From Treponema ruminis (GTDB lineage: Bacteria > Spirochaetota > Spirochaetia > Treponematales > Treponemataceae), in assembly GCA_017161305.1 (NCBI GenBank), contig CP031518.1, positions 1,488,001 to 1,552,000 of the forward strand: a stretch of 64,000 bases of DNA, read 5' to 3'. The notes beneath the pieces were generated by a model that saw nothing but the letters and a program-made list of their open reading frames with translations, was not told the origin of the DNA and ran no database searches. Position 1 is the first letter of the stretch. Each line of letters opens with the position of its first letter. Below, in pieces: positions 1 through 9,384 of the stretch. The position numbers were made by a program, and so were the translations under genes.

Positions 1-1307
1 TCCCAAAATTGCCTTCAAGCTTCATCAACAAAACACCGGAGCCATCTTTCCGCGACATCGCATTCGAAATGGCAAAGCCTTATGTTGCAGGAGAAATTCC
101 GGACAAGGACTTGCAGGCTATCATTCAGGACGCTTATCCTTTTACAGCACCTGTTGTTCCAGTAGACAAAGTTTCTTATGTTCTTGAGCTTTTCCACGGT
201 CCGACCTGTGCTTTCAAAGATTTCGGTGCACGTTTCATGGCTCGCGTAATGTCTTATTTCAACCGAAACGAATCTACTCCGCTTCATATCCTCGTTGCAA
301 CATCCGGTGACACAGGCTCAGCAGTTGGTTCAGCTTTCCACAATGTTCCAGGCCTTGACGTCACAATCCTGTATCCGGAGGGAAAAATCTCTCCTTTGCA
401 GGAAAAACAGCTCTCAACTTTCGATGGAAACGTCCGCGCCCTCAAGGTAAAGGGAACTTTCGATGACTGCCAGAAGCTCGTGAAAACAGCTTTCACAGAC
501 AACGAATTGCGCGCAAAACTCCGCCTTTCTTCTGCAAACTCAATCAACATTTCACGTCTTTTGCCGCAGAGTTTCTACTATATGTACTCAAGCCTTGCCG
601 TTCGCGCACGCAGCTGGGGTGACAACAAAATCGAAAATCCTGCAATCATCTGTGTCGTTCCAAGCGGAAACTTCGGAAACCTCACATCTGGCTTGATTGC
701 CCGCGAAATGGGTGCACCAATCACAGGTTTCGTTGCAGCAACAAACTCAAACCGCACAATTCCAGACTGGATTGCAACCGGCGACTACAATGCCCGCCCT
801 TCAGTTGAGACATACGCAAACGCAATGGACGTAGGTGCTCCTTCAAACTACGAGCGCATTCAGGCAATGTATTCTTTGGAGCAGGTTCGCTCACTCTTCG
901 CATCATACTGGCTTGATAACGACGGCATCATCGATTCAATCAAAAACTGCTACGAAAAGACTGGCTATACAATCGATCCTCATGGCGCTGTCGGCTGGAA
1001 GGCTTGGAGTGACATCCGCAAGGGTGGCATGGAAGCCCTCAAAAACGGCACAAAAAATGACTTCACAAAACCAGGCCTTACACCAAATCTTCCTTCTTGG
1101 GCAGACAAGGTCATCAACAAGGAAGCAGTCGGCATCATTCTGGAGACAGCACATCCTGCAAAATTCGGTGCTACAGTACAGAAGGCAACAGGCTCATCTC
1201 CAATCATCCCGGACCGCCTCGAAAAGGTAATGAAGCTCGAAGACAAAGCCATTCCAATGGAAAACAACTACGAGCAGTTCAAAGCATGGCTTTTGGCAAA
1301 TTTGTAA
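1..1307 (+). CDS. thrC: Threonine synthase, 5' end cut by window
   Basis: Converts O-phosphohomoserine to threonine with pyridoxal phosphate, the last step of threonine synthesis, in the cytoplasm. The reading frame is open to the left window edge, so the first codons are missing; a TTG at position 9 is in frame but is not the true start. The PLP-lysine motif is visible as HGPTCAFKDFGARFM (about nt 196-240), followed by ATSGDTGSAV, the phosphate-binding loop typical of the ThrC family, and SGNFGNLTSG. About 434 residues are present, so only a short N-terminal part is lost. No other threonine gene is in view. Its stop is followed 35 nt later by a long structured 3' element. Identification is firm. 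Confidence 0.95.
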   Translation, partial: PKLPSSFINKTPEPSFRDIAFEMAKPYVAGEIPDKDLQAIIQDAYPFTAPVVPVDKVSYVLELFHGPTCAFKDFGARFMARVMSYFNRNESTPLHILVATSGDTGSAVGSAFHNVPGLDVTILYPEGKISPLQEKQLSTFDGNVRALKVKGTFDDCQKLVKTAFTDNELRAKLRLSSANSINISRLLPQSFYYMYSSLAVRARSWGDNKIENPAIICVVPSGNFGNLTSGLIAREMGAPITGFVAATNSNRTIPDWIATGDYNARPSVETYANAMDVGAPSNYERIQAMYSLEQVRSLFASYWLDNDGIIDSIKNCYEKTGYTIDPHGAVGWKAWSDIRKGGMEALKNGTKNDFTKPGLTPNLPSWADKVINKEAVGIILETAHPAKFGATVQKATGSSPIIPDRLEKVMKLEDKAIPMENNYEQFKAWLLANL

Positions 1308-1342
1308 AATCAAACGGCATGTTTAAGCTAATTGGCTAAAGC

Positions 1343-1464
1343 AAAAAATGCTCCCGGTGAGAACATGCCACTAGAATCCACGGTTGTGCGTATTTTGAAA
1401 TTGGACTCGCTACGCTCGCCCGCACAAAGTGGATTCGTGTCATAACCTCACCTACGCATTTTTT
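1343..1464 (+). other. Structured 3'-UTR element, copy 1 (after thrC)
   Basis: A 122-nt interrupted inverted repeat runs from an A6 run to a T6 run. The arms pair as TGC/GCA, GGTGAG/CTCACC, ATG/CAT, GAATCCAC/GTGGATTC and TTGTGC/GCACAA. The pairs are separated by internal loops TCCCG opposite CTAC, and AAC opposite AAC. The same loop sequences recur in the elements after atpK and focA although the stems differ. It starts 35 nt after the thrC stop and also faces the end of the dCMP deaminase gene, so it could act as a bidirectional terminator. A role beyond termination is inference. Confidence 0.7.
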
Positions 1465-1502
1465 GAATTATCCGGCTATAAAAACATCCCCTTTTCTTTT
1501 TC

Positions 1503-2003
1503 CTACATCTCAGCGTATTTTTGAACATCATCTTCCAGGTGTTCGATTTTAATTCCTACTTCCCTGAACATTTCCAGGCTGTCGGCTTCGTCGTGATAGT
1601 GCTTTTCGCAGACTACCCGCTTGATTCCGCAGTTGATTATGAGCATGGCACAGGTGCGGCAGGGAGTCATCTTGCAGTAAACAGTGGCTCCGTCGATTGA
1701 AATTCCGCGTTTTGCGGCCTGACAGATTGCGTTCTGCTCGGCATGGACTGTTCGCACGCAATGCTGGCTGATTGTGCCGTCTGAGTGGAGCATTTTCTTC
1801 ATCAAATGGCCAACTTCGTCACAATGTGGCAGACCGGCAGGGCTTCCGACATAGCCGGTAACGAGAATCTGGTTGTCGCGGGCAATTACGCAGCCGCTTC
1901 TTCCACGGTCACAAGTCGCACGCTTTGCAACTGTGCGGGCAACTTCCATAAAATATTCGTCCCAGGTCGGACGGATGTATTTTTCTTCTTTATTTTCAGA
2001 CAT
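1503..2003 (-). CDS. comEB: dCMP deaminase family protein (ComEB-like)
   Basis: Zinc-dependent cytidine/deoxycytidylate deaminase family, cytoplasmic, expected to turn dCMP into dUMP for thymidylate synthesis. The 166-residue protein carries the zinc and catalytic signature HAE (residues 87-89) and PCRTC (114-118), giving one His and two Cys ligands plus the proton-shuttling Glu. The N-terminal RPTWDEYFM segment and the SGCVIARDNQILVTGYVGSPAG stretch match dCMP deaminases rather than tRNA adenosine deaminases. I chose the ATG at 2003; an ATG at 2021 is in frame but adds only MCYIFA. No clear ribosome site precedes either. The gene stands alone, convergent with thrC. Confidence 0.88.
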   Translation of the reverse strand: MSENKEEKYIRPTWDEYFMEVARTVAKRATCDRGRSGCVIARDNQILVTGYVGSPAGLPHCDEVGHLMKKMLHSDGTISQHCVRTVHAEQNAICQAAKRGISIDGATVYCKMTPCRTCAMLIINCGIKRVVCEKHYHDEADSLEMFREVGIKIEHLEDDVQKYAEM

Positions 2004-2108
2004 AGCAAAAATATAGCACATCTGATAAAAAAACTCAAAAAGAATTTGCTTAAAAAAAACTTATAGATTAAAATAAAGATGTATTTCAAAAAAAGACTTG
2101 GAGAAAAA

Positions 2109-2891
2109 ATGAAACTCACAATTAAAACTTTTCTCGCACTTGCATTTTTAACAACAAGTTTGGGTTTGCTTTGGGCTAAGCAAAATGGAATCGACAAAAT
2201 CAAACACGCCGGAGTCCTCACAGTTGGTGTAAAGGAAGATGTTCCGGGCTTTGGCTTCCTCAATCCCAAGACAAAAGCATACGAAGGTCTTGAAATCGAC
2301 ATTGCAAAAGCCGTCGCAAAGCAAATTCTCGGCTCCGAGTCAAAAGTCGCCTTTGTCCCGGTAAATGCCAAAAACCGCAGCGCTTTCCTCAATCAGGACA
2401 AGGTTGACATGGTTATCGCAACATTTACAGTCACCGAAGAGCGCAAGCAAAACTACGATTTTTCGGACATTTATTATACTGATTCAGTAGGCCTCATGGT
2501 CAAAAAGTCATCTGGAATCACGGCATTCAAAAATCTGGAGAACAAAAAAGTCGGCGTCACACAAGGCTCAATGACAATTACCACAATCAAAAATGCCGCC
2601 ATCAAAGAAGGAGTCTTCCTCAACTGCATCACCTATCCTTCAAATCAGACGCTAAAAGACGCCCTCAACCACGGTGAAATCGACGCATTTGCAATCGACA
2701 ATTCAATTTTGCACGGCTACCTCGATGATTCCGTTACAATTTTGCCAGAACACTATGACGAAATGATGTATGCAGTCGCAATCAAAAAAGACAATTCGGC
2801 TGTTACAAAACAGGTCAATGAGGTCATCAAAAATCTTATAAAAAGCGGCGAGCTGGAAAAACTGCTCTTAAAGCACGGCCTCAAATATTAG
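2109..2891 (+). CDS. Amino-acid ABC transporter substrate-binding protein
   Basis: Periplasmic solute-binding protein of family 3, which captures polar amino acids for an ABC importer. The start at 2109 follows GGAG with suitable spacing; an upstream in-frame ATG at 2079 would put a charged stretch before the signal peptide and is less likely. Residues 1-23 form a signal peptide ending LGLLWA. The mature part opens GVLTVGVKEDVPGFG and contains YEGLEIDIAKAVAKQ and VDMVIATFTVTEERKQNYDFS, the classic ligand-site blocks of this family. No permease or ATPase gene is adjacent, so it is an orphan here and the ligand cannot be named. Its last 4 nt overlap the end of mfd on the other strand. Confidence 0.9.
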   Translation: MKLTIKTFLALAFLTTSLGLLWAKQNGIDKIKHAGVLTVGVKEDVPGFGFLNPKTKAYEGLEIDIAKAVAKQILGSESKVAFVPVNAKNRSAFLNQDKVDMVIATFTVTEERKQNYDFSDIYYTDSVGLMVKKSSGITAFKNLENKKVGVTQGSMTITTIKNAAIKEGVFLNCITYPSNQTLKDALNHGEIDAFAIDNSILHGYLDDSVTILPEHYDEMMYAVAIKKDNSAVTKQVNEVIKNLIKSGELEKLLLKHGLKY

Positions 2892-5800
2892 ACCAGTGCC
2901 TCAAGTTTTTCGCGTATAAATTCGCTTTTTTCCTTAAGACCGATTTTTCCGGCCTGCATAAGGATCATGTTCGGCTTGCTTGGGTCAAGCTTAACCTTGC
3001 CGGCACTTTCTTTGATGAGTTTGAGAACCCGGTCTATTTTTATGTCGCTGACCTTGCTGAATTCAATCTGCAGGGTTCCCTGCTTTTCTTTTATTGAAGA
3101 AATATAAAGCTTTTTGGCTATTACACGCACTTCCGCAAGACTCAAAAGACTGTAAACCTCATCAGGAATCGGGCCAAAACGGTCTTCAAGCTCAAGATAC
3201 ATTCCTTCAAGCTCGTCTTTTGACTGAACTCCAGCGATTTTCTTGTAAACTTCCATCTTGGTCTGCAGGTTTGGAATATAAGTATCAGGAATGAAGCCTG
3301 AATATTCGAGTTCCATAAGGACTTCGTTCTGAGCCTCGTAAGTTTCTGAGTTCATGAGGCGCTCGACGGCCTCGTTCAAAAGCTTGACGTACAAATCGAA
3401 ACCGACTGAATAAACTTCGCCGCTCTGGTCCCGTCCCAAAAGATTGCCTGCACCGCGGATTTCCATGTCCTTCATCGCAATCTTAAAGCCCGAACCAAGC
3501 TCGGTAAAGTCAGAAATGACCTGAAGACGTTTCATCGCAACTTCTGAAAGAACCTTGTTTTCAGGATACAAAAGATATGCGTATGCCTTTCTGTCGCTTC
3601 GTCCGACCCGGCCACGCAGCTGATAAAGCTGGCTTACACCGTACATGTCGGCACGGTCAATGATAATCGTGTTTACGTTCGGAATGTCGATTCCGTTTTC
3701 GATAATCGTAGTTGCAATCAGAATATGGAAGCCGCCCATCTTGAAACGGCGGAAAATGTCGTCCAGTTCCTCGGCAGTCATCTGTCCGTGGGCAACGTCA
3801 ATCATCATCTCAGGAACAATCTGCTGAAGCTTGCGGCGGACGTCTTCAAGAGTCTCAACCCGGTTGTGAAGATAGAATACCTGACCGCCCCGCTCGACTT
3901 CCTGACGGATTGCCTTTGCGACCCGCTCTTCTGTGTAGGCGTCAACAATCGTCTCAATCGGCTTACGGGTCTGAGGCGGCGTTGTAAGAAGGGACATGTC
4001 GCGGATTTTCAAGAGGCTCATGTGAAGGGTTCGCGGAATCGGAGTTGCGCTCATGGCAAGGGAGTCGATGTTGGCCTTCATGGTCTTGAGTTTTTCCTTG
4101 TCCTTTACGCCGAACCTCTGTTCCTCGTCGATGATCATGAGTCCCAGATCCTTAAAAATAACGTCCTTCTGGATGATTCGGTGGGTTCCGACCAAAATAT
4201 CGACTTCACCAGCCGCAACTTTTGCAATGATTTTCTTCTGTTCAGCAGGGCTTACGAAGCGGGAAAGCTGGGCAACCGTAACCGGGAAATTTGCAAAACG
4301 CTCGACACAAGTTTCATAATGCTGCTCGGCAAGAATTGTTGTTGGAGCAAGGAAAGCGACCTGTTTTCCGCCCATTACAGCCTTGAAAGCCGCCCGCATT
4401 GCAATTTCGGTCTTTCCATAGCCTACGTCGCCGCAGACGAGCCTGTCCATCGGAACCGGCTTTTCCATGTCCGCCTTGATTTCCTTTGAGACATTGAACT
4501 GGTCGGGTGTGTCCTCATATGGGAAGGCTGCCTCAAAGGCTGTCTGCCACTCGCCGTCCTTGGGGAAAGGATAGCCCCGGCTTGCCTTTCGCCTTGAATA
4601 GAGGGCGATGAGTTTTTCTGCCAGGTCCTCGACGGCTTTTTTGGCCTTATTCTTGCGGTTTTCCCATGATTTTGAGCCTATTCGGTCAAGTCGGGGGTTG
4701 TCGCCCTCGTTTCCGATGTAACGCTGGACAAGATTTACCTGCTCAATCGGAACAAAGGCAAATTCTTCGTCAGCATATTCAAGCTTTATGTAGTCCCTCT
4801 CGTTACCCATTGCCTTTACGCGCTGGATTCCGCGGAAGATTCCGATTCCGTAATTTACATGAACTACAAAATCGCCCTCGTTAAGCTCGACGAAAGTATC
4901 AATAGCCTGAGATTTTGCGCTTCGGATTGACTTTGGAACATGCTTGCGGCGGCCGAAAATCTCATTTTCCTGAATTACAAGCGTTTTTGTCTCGGAAATT
5001 CCGAATCCTGCCGTAATCGCCTTTGGATAAACCGTGAGCGGAAAATAAGGAATGCCTTTTTTCGCGTTTTTGTTGAGGCGGTCAAGATATTCGCCCTCAG
5101 CCGGCTTGTCTATGAAGTTTTTGAGGATTTCCTTGATTCGGAGCGACTGATTTTCGTTGTCGGCAAAGACATAAATCTTCCAGCCCTCGCCCTGTAAATC
5201 TTCAAGCTGCTCCTTTAAATAATTGATGTTTCCAAAGAAACTTTTCGGGGGTTCACATTCAATCTTGAAAAAATTAACGTCCTGATTTGAATTTTCCTCT
5301 TCGTCGGTCTCGGTATGCAAAGTCCTGAAGGAAACCCGGTTTTCGTGCATTTTTGAAACGACTTCAAAAGGAATGAACATTTCACTTGGCGGCAGAACAG
5401 GAAATTTCTGGCGGGCAGTCCGGTACATTCCCGCATACTCACGGTCAAAATTTTCCTGCATGTTGTTAAGACGGTCATAGTCATAGAAAAAGACTGTCGT
5501 ATTCGGTGAAATATAGTCAAAAATAGTGTATTTTTTATCCCAGAGAACGCCGTAAAAAAGTTCCTCGCCTTCACTTTCTTTTCCAGCCCTGAGTTCTTCA
5601 AGCAGCTTCCTTTTGGCAAGCTCGGCTTCTTCGGTAAGGGCAAGGAAAATCGTCTGTTTTTCGCCCTCATTCTGAGCAGAATCAAGCTCATCAGAATCAG
5701 GATTTTTCCCGAATTTTTCAAAAAGACTTTCAAGGCGGCCGACAAGCTCATCATTCCAGATTACTTCCTTCATCGGATAAATCAAAAGATTGTCACGCAG

Positions 5801-6586
5801 CTCTTTAGTTGACTGGCTTTCAACATCGAAGGATTTAATAGAAGAAATTTCATCAAAATCAAAAAGAATTCGCGTTGGATTTTCTTCACCAGGAGTAAAA
5901 ATATCGAGGACCTCGCCACGAAGGGTAAATTCGCCTGGAAGACTGACTTTCGGAACACGGATATAGCCCAAAGCCGCAAGTTTTTCTGCCAAATCAGCAG
6001 GATCATTCTGCAGTCCCTTGTGTAAATTGAAAACAAGCGAGCGTATATACTGAGGCGAAGGAAGTGGCGTCTGCAAGGAACGCTGGGTAATTATAAAAAT
6101 CCGGGGCTTTGTATTTGCATTGAGGGAGCGGGCCTGATAGGCAAGGCGGGAAAGAACTCCGGAACGCTGGCCAAAAACAGCCGAACCGACTGCGCTGGCC
6201 CGATAAGGAACCAGTCCCCACCAAGGAAGAGTAAAAATTTCTACAGATTCACCAAAAGCCGTTTCAAAATCCTGAGTCAAATCAAGGGCTTCTTTTTCGG
6301 TTGGAACTACGACTACAAAATCAAGGGATGAAGCCGAAAGAGCTGAAAGACCATCCGCCTGCTGGGACTGAGAATAGCGGCCGGTTGCATTATACTGAAG
6401 GGAAGAAAGAATTCTGGAACGAAGGAAATCAATATAGTGGGCTGTAAGAAAATTCGAAGAAGTAAGAGACACACCCTCTATTTCAGCAGGGAAATATTGC
6501 CCGGAAGCGAGATTTTTTACATCAGAAAGAAAGTCATTCCATCCGTTTGTCACAGAAAGAAGATAATTTGTTAATAATGATTTCAT
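2888..6586 (-). CDS. mfd: Transcription-repair coupling factor
   Basis: ATP-driven translocase that removes RNA polymerase stalled at DNA lesions and recruits UvrA. At 1,232 residues it has the usual length. Domains in order: UvrB-like N-terminal region (about 1-400), RNA-polymerase interaction domain (about 560-640), RecG-like helicase core (about 660-1000) and the C-terminal TRCF domain. Walker A reads CGDVGYGKTEIA near residue 719, the Walker B box is DEEQRFG near 820, and LRGRVGRSDRKAYAYLL is helicase motif VI. It is transcribed divergently from the secreted protein at 6637; the start lacks an obvious ribosome site. Its end overlaps the binding-protein gene by 4 nt. Identification is firm. 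Confidence 0.97.
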   Translation of the reverse strand: MKSLLTNYLLSVTNGWNDFLSDVKNLASGQYFPAEIEGVSLTSSNFLTAHYIDFLRSRILSSLQYNATGRYSQSQQADGLSALSASSLDFVVVVPTEKEALDLTQDFETAFGESVEIFTLPWWGLVPYRASAVGSAVFGQRSGVLSRLAYQARSLNANTKPRIFIITQRSLQTPLPSPQYIRSLVFNLHKGLQNDPADLAEKLAALGYIRVPKVSLPGEFTLRGEVLDIFTPGEENPTRILFDFDEISSIKSFDVESQSTKELRDNLLIYPMKEVIWNDELVGRLESLFEKFGKNPDSDELDSAQNEGEKQTIFLALTEEAELAKRKLLEELRAGKESEGEELFYGVLWDKKYTIFDYISPNTTVFFYDYDRLNNMQENFDREYAGMYRTARQKFPVLPPSEMFIPFEVVSKMHENRVSFRTLHTETDEEENSNQDVNFFKIECEPPKSFFGNINYLKEQLEDLQGEGWKIYVFADNENQSLRIKEILKNFIDKPAEGEYLDRLNKNAKKGIPYFPLTVYPKAITAGFGISETKTLVIQENEIFGRRKHVPKSIRSAKSQAIDTFVELNEGDFVVHVNYGIGIFRGIQRVKAMGNERDYIKLEYADEEFAFVPIEQVNLVQRYIGNEGDNPRLDRIGSKSWENRKNKAKKAVEDLAEKLIALYSRRKASRGYPFPKDGEWQTAFEAAFPYEDTPDQFNVSKEIKADMEKPVPMDRLVCGDVGYGKTEIAMRAAFKAVMGGKQVAFLAPTTILAEQHYETCVERFANFPVTVAQLSRFVSPAEQKKIIAKVAAGEVDILVGTHRIIQKDVIFKDLGLMIIDEEQRFGVKDKEKLKTMKANIDSLAMSATPIPRTLHMSLLKIRDMSLLTTPPQTRKPIETIVDAYTEERVAKAIRQEVERGGQVFYLHNRVETLEDVRRKLQQIVPEMMIDVAHGQMTAEELDDIFRRFKMGGFHILIATTIIENGIDIPNVNTIIIDRADMYGVSQLYQLRGRVGRSDRKAYAYLLYPENKVLSEVAMKRLQVISDFTELGSGFKIAMKDMEIRGAGNLLGRDQSGEVYSVGFDLYVKLLNEAVERLMNSETYEAQNEVLMELEYSGFIPDTYIPNLQTKMEVYKKIAGVQSKDELEGMYLELEDRFGPIPDEVYSLLSLAEVRVIAKKLYISSIKEKQGTLQIEFSKVSDIKIDRVLKLIKESAGKVKLDPSKPNMILMQAGKIGLKEKSEFIREKLEALV

Positions 6587-6636
6587 GAAAACATTCCGAT
6601 AATATAATTGAATATCTTTAAAATAAGGAGAAGCAG

Positions 6637-7620
6637 TTGAAACGCATTCTTTTTACCATTATAGCAAGTTTTACACTCTTTGCACAGTTCGCTTTTGGAC
6701 AGAAAGCAAACTCAATAAACAATCAGGACTATTCAAAGGCATCGGTTTCAATCAGATTCTATGACAGAACGATGTATTATCCTGGCAGCAAGGAAGACAA
6801 TCCGATTTACGTCGATGTTGCAATCACAAACAAGGGAACGGACACACTCCGCTTCAAGCTCGCAGATGACCGCATGTTCTCTCTGGACTTTTTTGCTTAC
6901 ACAATCAAGAACACAACTCTTCCAAGCACAAAAGACCTGGTAATCAAGCGCTCGACAAACCAGACAGTCTACTTCCGTGAGCTTGCAATTGAGCCTGGTG
7001 AGACATATTCCTTCGTTGAAAACGTAAAGGACTACATTCAGATTGATGAGCCTTCGATTTACTACCTCGAAATGCGCTTCTATCCTGAGCTTTATAAATC
7101 AAAAATCATTGAAATCGCATCAAACAGACTTTCACTTGACATCCGGCCGGCACCATCAGCTTCATCATCAAGCATTCTTCCGGTTGAAAACAAAACTACT
7201 TCCCTCTTGAAGCCGGAAGCAATTTCTCCGGACAAAGTTGTTGAGCAGACAATCATCGCAAGACAGAAATCACTCTGGGATCAGTATTTCCTCTACATGG
7301 ACATCGAGCAGATGATGGTCCGAAACAGCGAAGTCAACCGCAAGTACAAAAATGCCGCAGCTGACGAGAGAAACCGAATGCTGCAGGCTTACAAGGCTGA
7401 CCTCATGCAGAACAAAATCGACTATGACATCGTAGGCGTACCGGAGCGTTTCCAGATTGAAAACACATCTTACTCACAGACTGAGGGTACAGTTTCAGTT
7501 CTCGAATGGTTCAAGTATCCGAATTTCAGTGAGAAAAAACGCTACATCTACAAAGTTCGTCAGCGTGACGGAATCTGGCAGATCTACGACTATTCAGTAA
7601 CAAATCTTGGCACAGAGTAA
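6637..7620 (+). CDS. Secreted protein of unknown function
   Basis: I do not recognise a named family. The 327-residue protein starts at a TTG preceded by AAGGAG, which fixes the start. Residues 1-21 are a signal peptide ending AQFAFG, with no lipobox Cys, so the product is probably periplasmic. The region from about residue 30 to 170 is beta-rich and looks like an immunoglobulin-type fold (YVDVAITNKGTDTLRFKL; AIEPGETYSFVENV). The C-terminal third has a short helix-rich segment and a beta segment resembling the NTF2-like or SnoaL style often found in such proteins, but that is only an impression. Only 21 nt separate it from the next gene, so they may be cotranscribed. Confidence 0.7.
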   Translation: MKRILFTIIASFTLFAQFAFGQKANSINNQDYSKASVSIRFYDRTMYYPGSKEDNPIYVDVAITNKGTDTLRFKLADDRMFSLDFFAYTIKNTTLPSTKDLVIKRSTNQTVYFRELAIEPGETYSFVENVKDYIQIDEPSIYYLEMRFYPELYKSKIIEIASNRLSLDIRPAPSASSSSILPVENKTTSLLKPEAISPDKVVEQTIIARQKSLWDQYFLYMDIEQMMVRNSEVNRKYKNAAADERNRMLQAYKADLMQNKIDYDIVGVPERFQIENTSYSQTEGTVSVLEWFKYPNFSEKKRYIYKVRQRDGIWQIYDYSVTNLGTE

Positions 7621-7641
7621 TTAAAAAACGGAGTTTGATAA

Positions 7642-9381
7642 ATGAAGGCGCTTCTTGTAGCCGACGACGAAAAGGCAATCAATAATATTTCTGAAGTTCT
7701 CAAAGCGGCAGGCTATGACACGATTGTCTACACTTGGCTTTTGAAAGCGCTCGACAATATCGAAGAAATAGCCCCCCACCTGATTATCGTAAGCACAGGT
7801 GACTATCCCCGCCATTGGAAGACGCTCGCTCAATATGCAACGGCAGGATTCGGTGACTACAAACCTCAGATTATTCTCTACACTGACGAAAATTTCAGCG
7901 AAGAAGAAAATAAAAAGGCAGAAGCCCTCCATGTGCGCGGAACTTTTGACTCGGTAACAGTAGACGGTCTGGACAAACTCCGCGAAATCCTTAAAAAAGC
8001 AGATGATATTTTCTCAGGCTATCTTACAGAAGAAGAACAGTCAGAAATAAGCGTTGACGACCTGGTTCCCAACGCAAATAAGTTCGTAGAAGCCGAAATC
8101 GAAGAAATTCAGGAAGAAGCCCCCATAGAAGAGACTGAAGCTGAAGAGATTACGGCTGCTCTAGAAGAAGAAGCTATAGAAGAAATCGAAACAGAAGAGA
8201 TTCGGGATGTTCCAGAAGAAGAATTGGTTGAGGAAATAGAGGCCTCTCCAAACGAAGAACCTGTCGACGAAATCGAAACCGCTTCAGAAATCTCTGTCCC
8301 AGAAGCTGAAATTGAAGATGAAACTCCGGCCGAAATAATCGAGGAAGACTCGATTGAAGAAGTCGAAAACGAAGAAATTCAAGAAAGTCCAGAAGAAGAA
8401 TTAATTGAAGAAATTGAGGATAAACCGATTGAAGAAGTCAGAGACGAAGAGATTCTCGAAACACCAGTAGAAGAATCCCCCGAAGAAATTGAGGACGTAC
8501 CAGAAGACGAACCGGTCGAAGAAACCGAGGACGACTCTTTCGAAAACCTCGCTTGCAAAGTTGAAGAAACAAATGACGAAAATCAAATCGAAAATAACGA
8601 GCCAACTTTAGAAGAAATCCAGGAAGCTGAAGAAGAAGCCCTTGCCGATGAGGACGCCGCAAACCGCTTGGAAGAGATGGAAAATGACGAGCGTGCCGCA
8701 GACCGTCTGGAAGAAATTACCGGAGATGAATTGGCAGCCGATAAACTCGAGGAAATTGTCGCTGATGAAAAAGCCGCAGACAAACTCGAAGAAATCAACG
8801 AAAATGACGACATACCAACTGTCACTGATATAATCAACGAACCTTACGATGAGTCGGAATCCACCTCCCTTCCAGGTATTGAGGAATTGAAGCAACTTCT
8901 TGAAGAAAATAACTTTGAAGAATCGCCAAACAATGATATAATTGAAGAAGATAGTAAATCGGAAGAGCTTTCAGAAGAAGAAAATTCTTTAGAAGCCGAA
9001 ACTTCTCAACTTCAAGATGGAGAAAATGATATGGCAGATGAACAGAGCATTGATGAAAAACTGGCAGCTATAATGAACGCAAACAAAGCTGACCAAAAAG
9101 AAAAGGCGGAAGCACTCAAGCTTGATACAGGAGCCACTTCAGTCTCTTTCGTGTTCACAAATCCAATCACCCTTGCCATGGTCTCTGGAGTAGCACGAAA
9201 TTATAACGGCCTTGTTCTTGAATTCACACCTGATATTCCAAATTTCATAATGAATCTTTCTCCGGGAACAAAAATCGACATTGCTTCAATGAAAATTGAC
9301 GACAAAATCGAAAATGTTTTTGCCGAAGTAATGTCAAACGATGCAAAAAAACTCGCACTTGCGATTAAGAAAATAAGTTAA
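7642..9381 (+). CDS. Pseudo-receiver protein with long acidic linker and PilZ-like tail
   Basis: Residues 1-120 have the pattern of a response-regulator receiver (KALLVADDEKAINNISEVL, acidic pair at 8-9), but the strand that normally carries the phosphorylated Asp reads LIIVSTGDYP, so Ser51/Thr52 occupy the usual Asp site. Residues about 130-490 are an extremely Glu-rich linker of degenerate repeats of the type EEPVEEIE, then four AADRLEEI-like repeats. The last about 90 residues (VSGVARNYNGLVLEFTPD...) look PilZ-like but lack a convincing RxxxR c-di-GMP motif. A role as a non-phosphorylated scaffold is inference. It sits between a secreted unknown and a zinc-ribbon protein, the latter starting 3 nt after its stop. 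Confidence 0.6.
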   Translation: MKALLVADDEKAINNISEVLKAAGYDTIVYTWLLKALDNIEEIAPHLIIVSTGDYPRHWKTLAQYATAGFGDYKPQIILYTDENFSEEENKKAEALHVRGTFDSVTVDGLDKLREILKKADDIFSGYLTEEEQSEISVDDLVPNANKFVEAEIEEIQEEAPIEETEAEEITAALEEEAIEEIETEEIRDVPEEELVEEIEASPNEEPVDEIETASEISVPEAEIEDETPAEIIEEDSIEEVENEEIQESPEEELIEEIEDKPIEEVRDEEILETPVEESPEEIEDVPEDEPVEETEDDSFENLACKVEETNDENQIENNEPTLEEIQEAEEEALADEDAANRLEEMENDERAADRLEEITGDELAADKLEEIVADEKAADKLEEINENDDIPTVTDIINEPYDESESTSLPGIEELKQLLEENNFEESPNNDIIEEDSKSEELSEEENSLEAETSQLQDGENDMADEQSIDEKLAAIMNANKADQKEKAEALKLDTGATSVSFVFTNPITLAMVSGVARNYNGLVLEFTPDIPNFIMNLSPGTKIDIASMKIDDKIENVFAEVMSNDAKKLALAIKKIS

Positions 9382-9384
9382 AAA

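Noticed and set aside
1343..1464. Inverted repeats as ends of an insertion sequence
   Set aside because: The three elements have no transposase between arms, no target duplication and different stem sequences; an RNA structure explains them better.
8401..8895. Several minus-strand open frames opposite the acidic pseudo-receiver gene
   Set aside because: They arise because GAA/GAG repeats read as TTC/CTC on the other strand; they are Phe/Ser-rich, overlap each other and lack starts.
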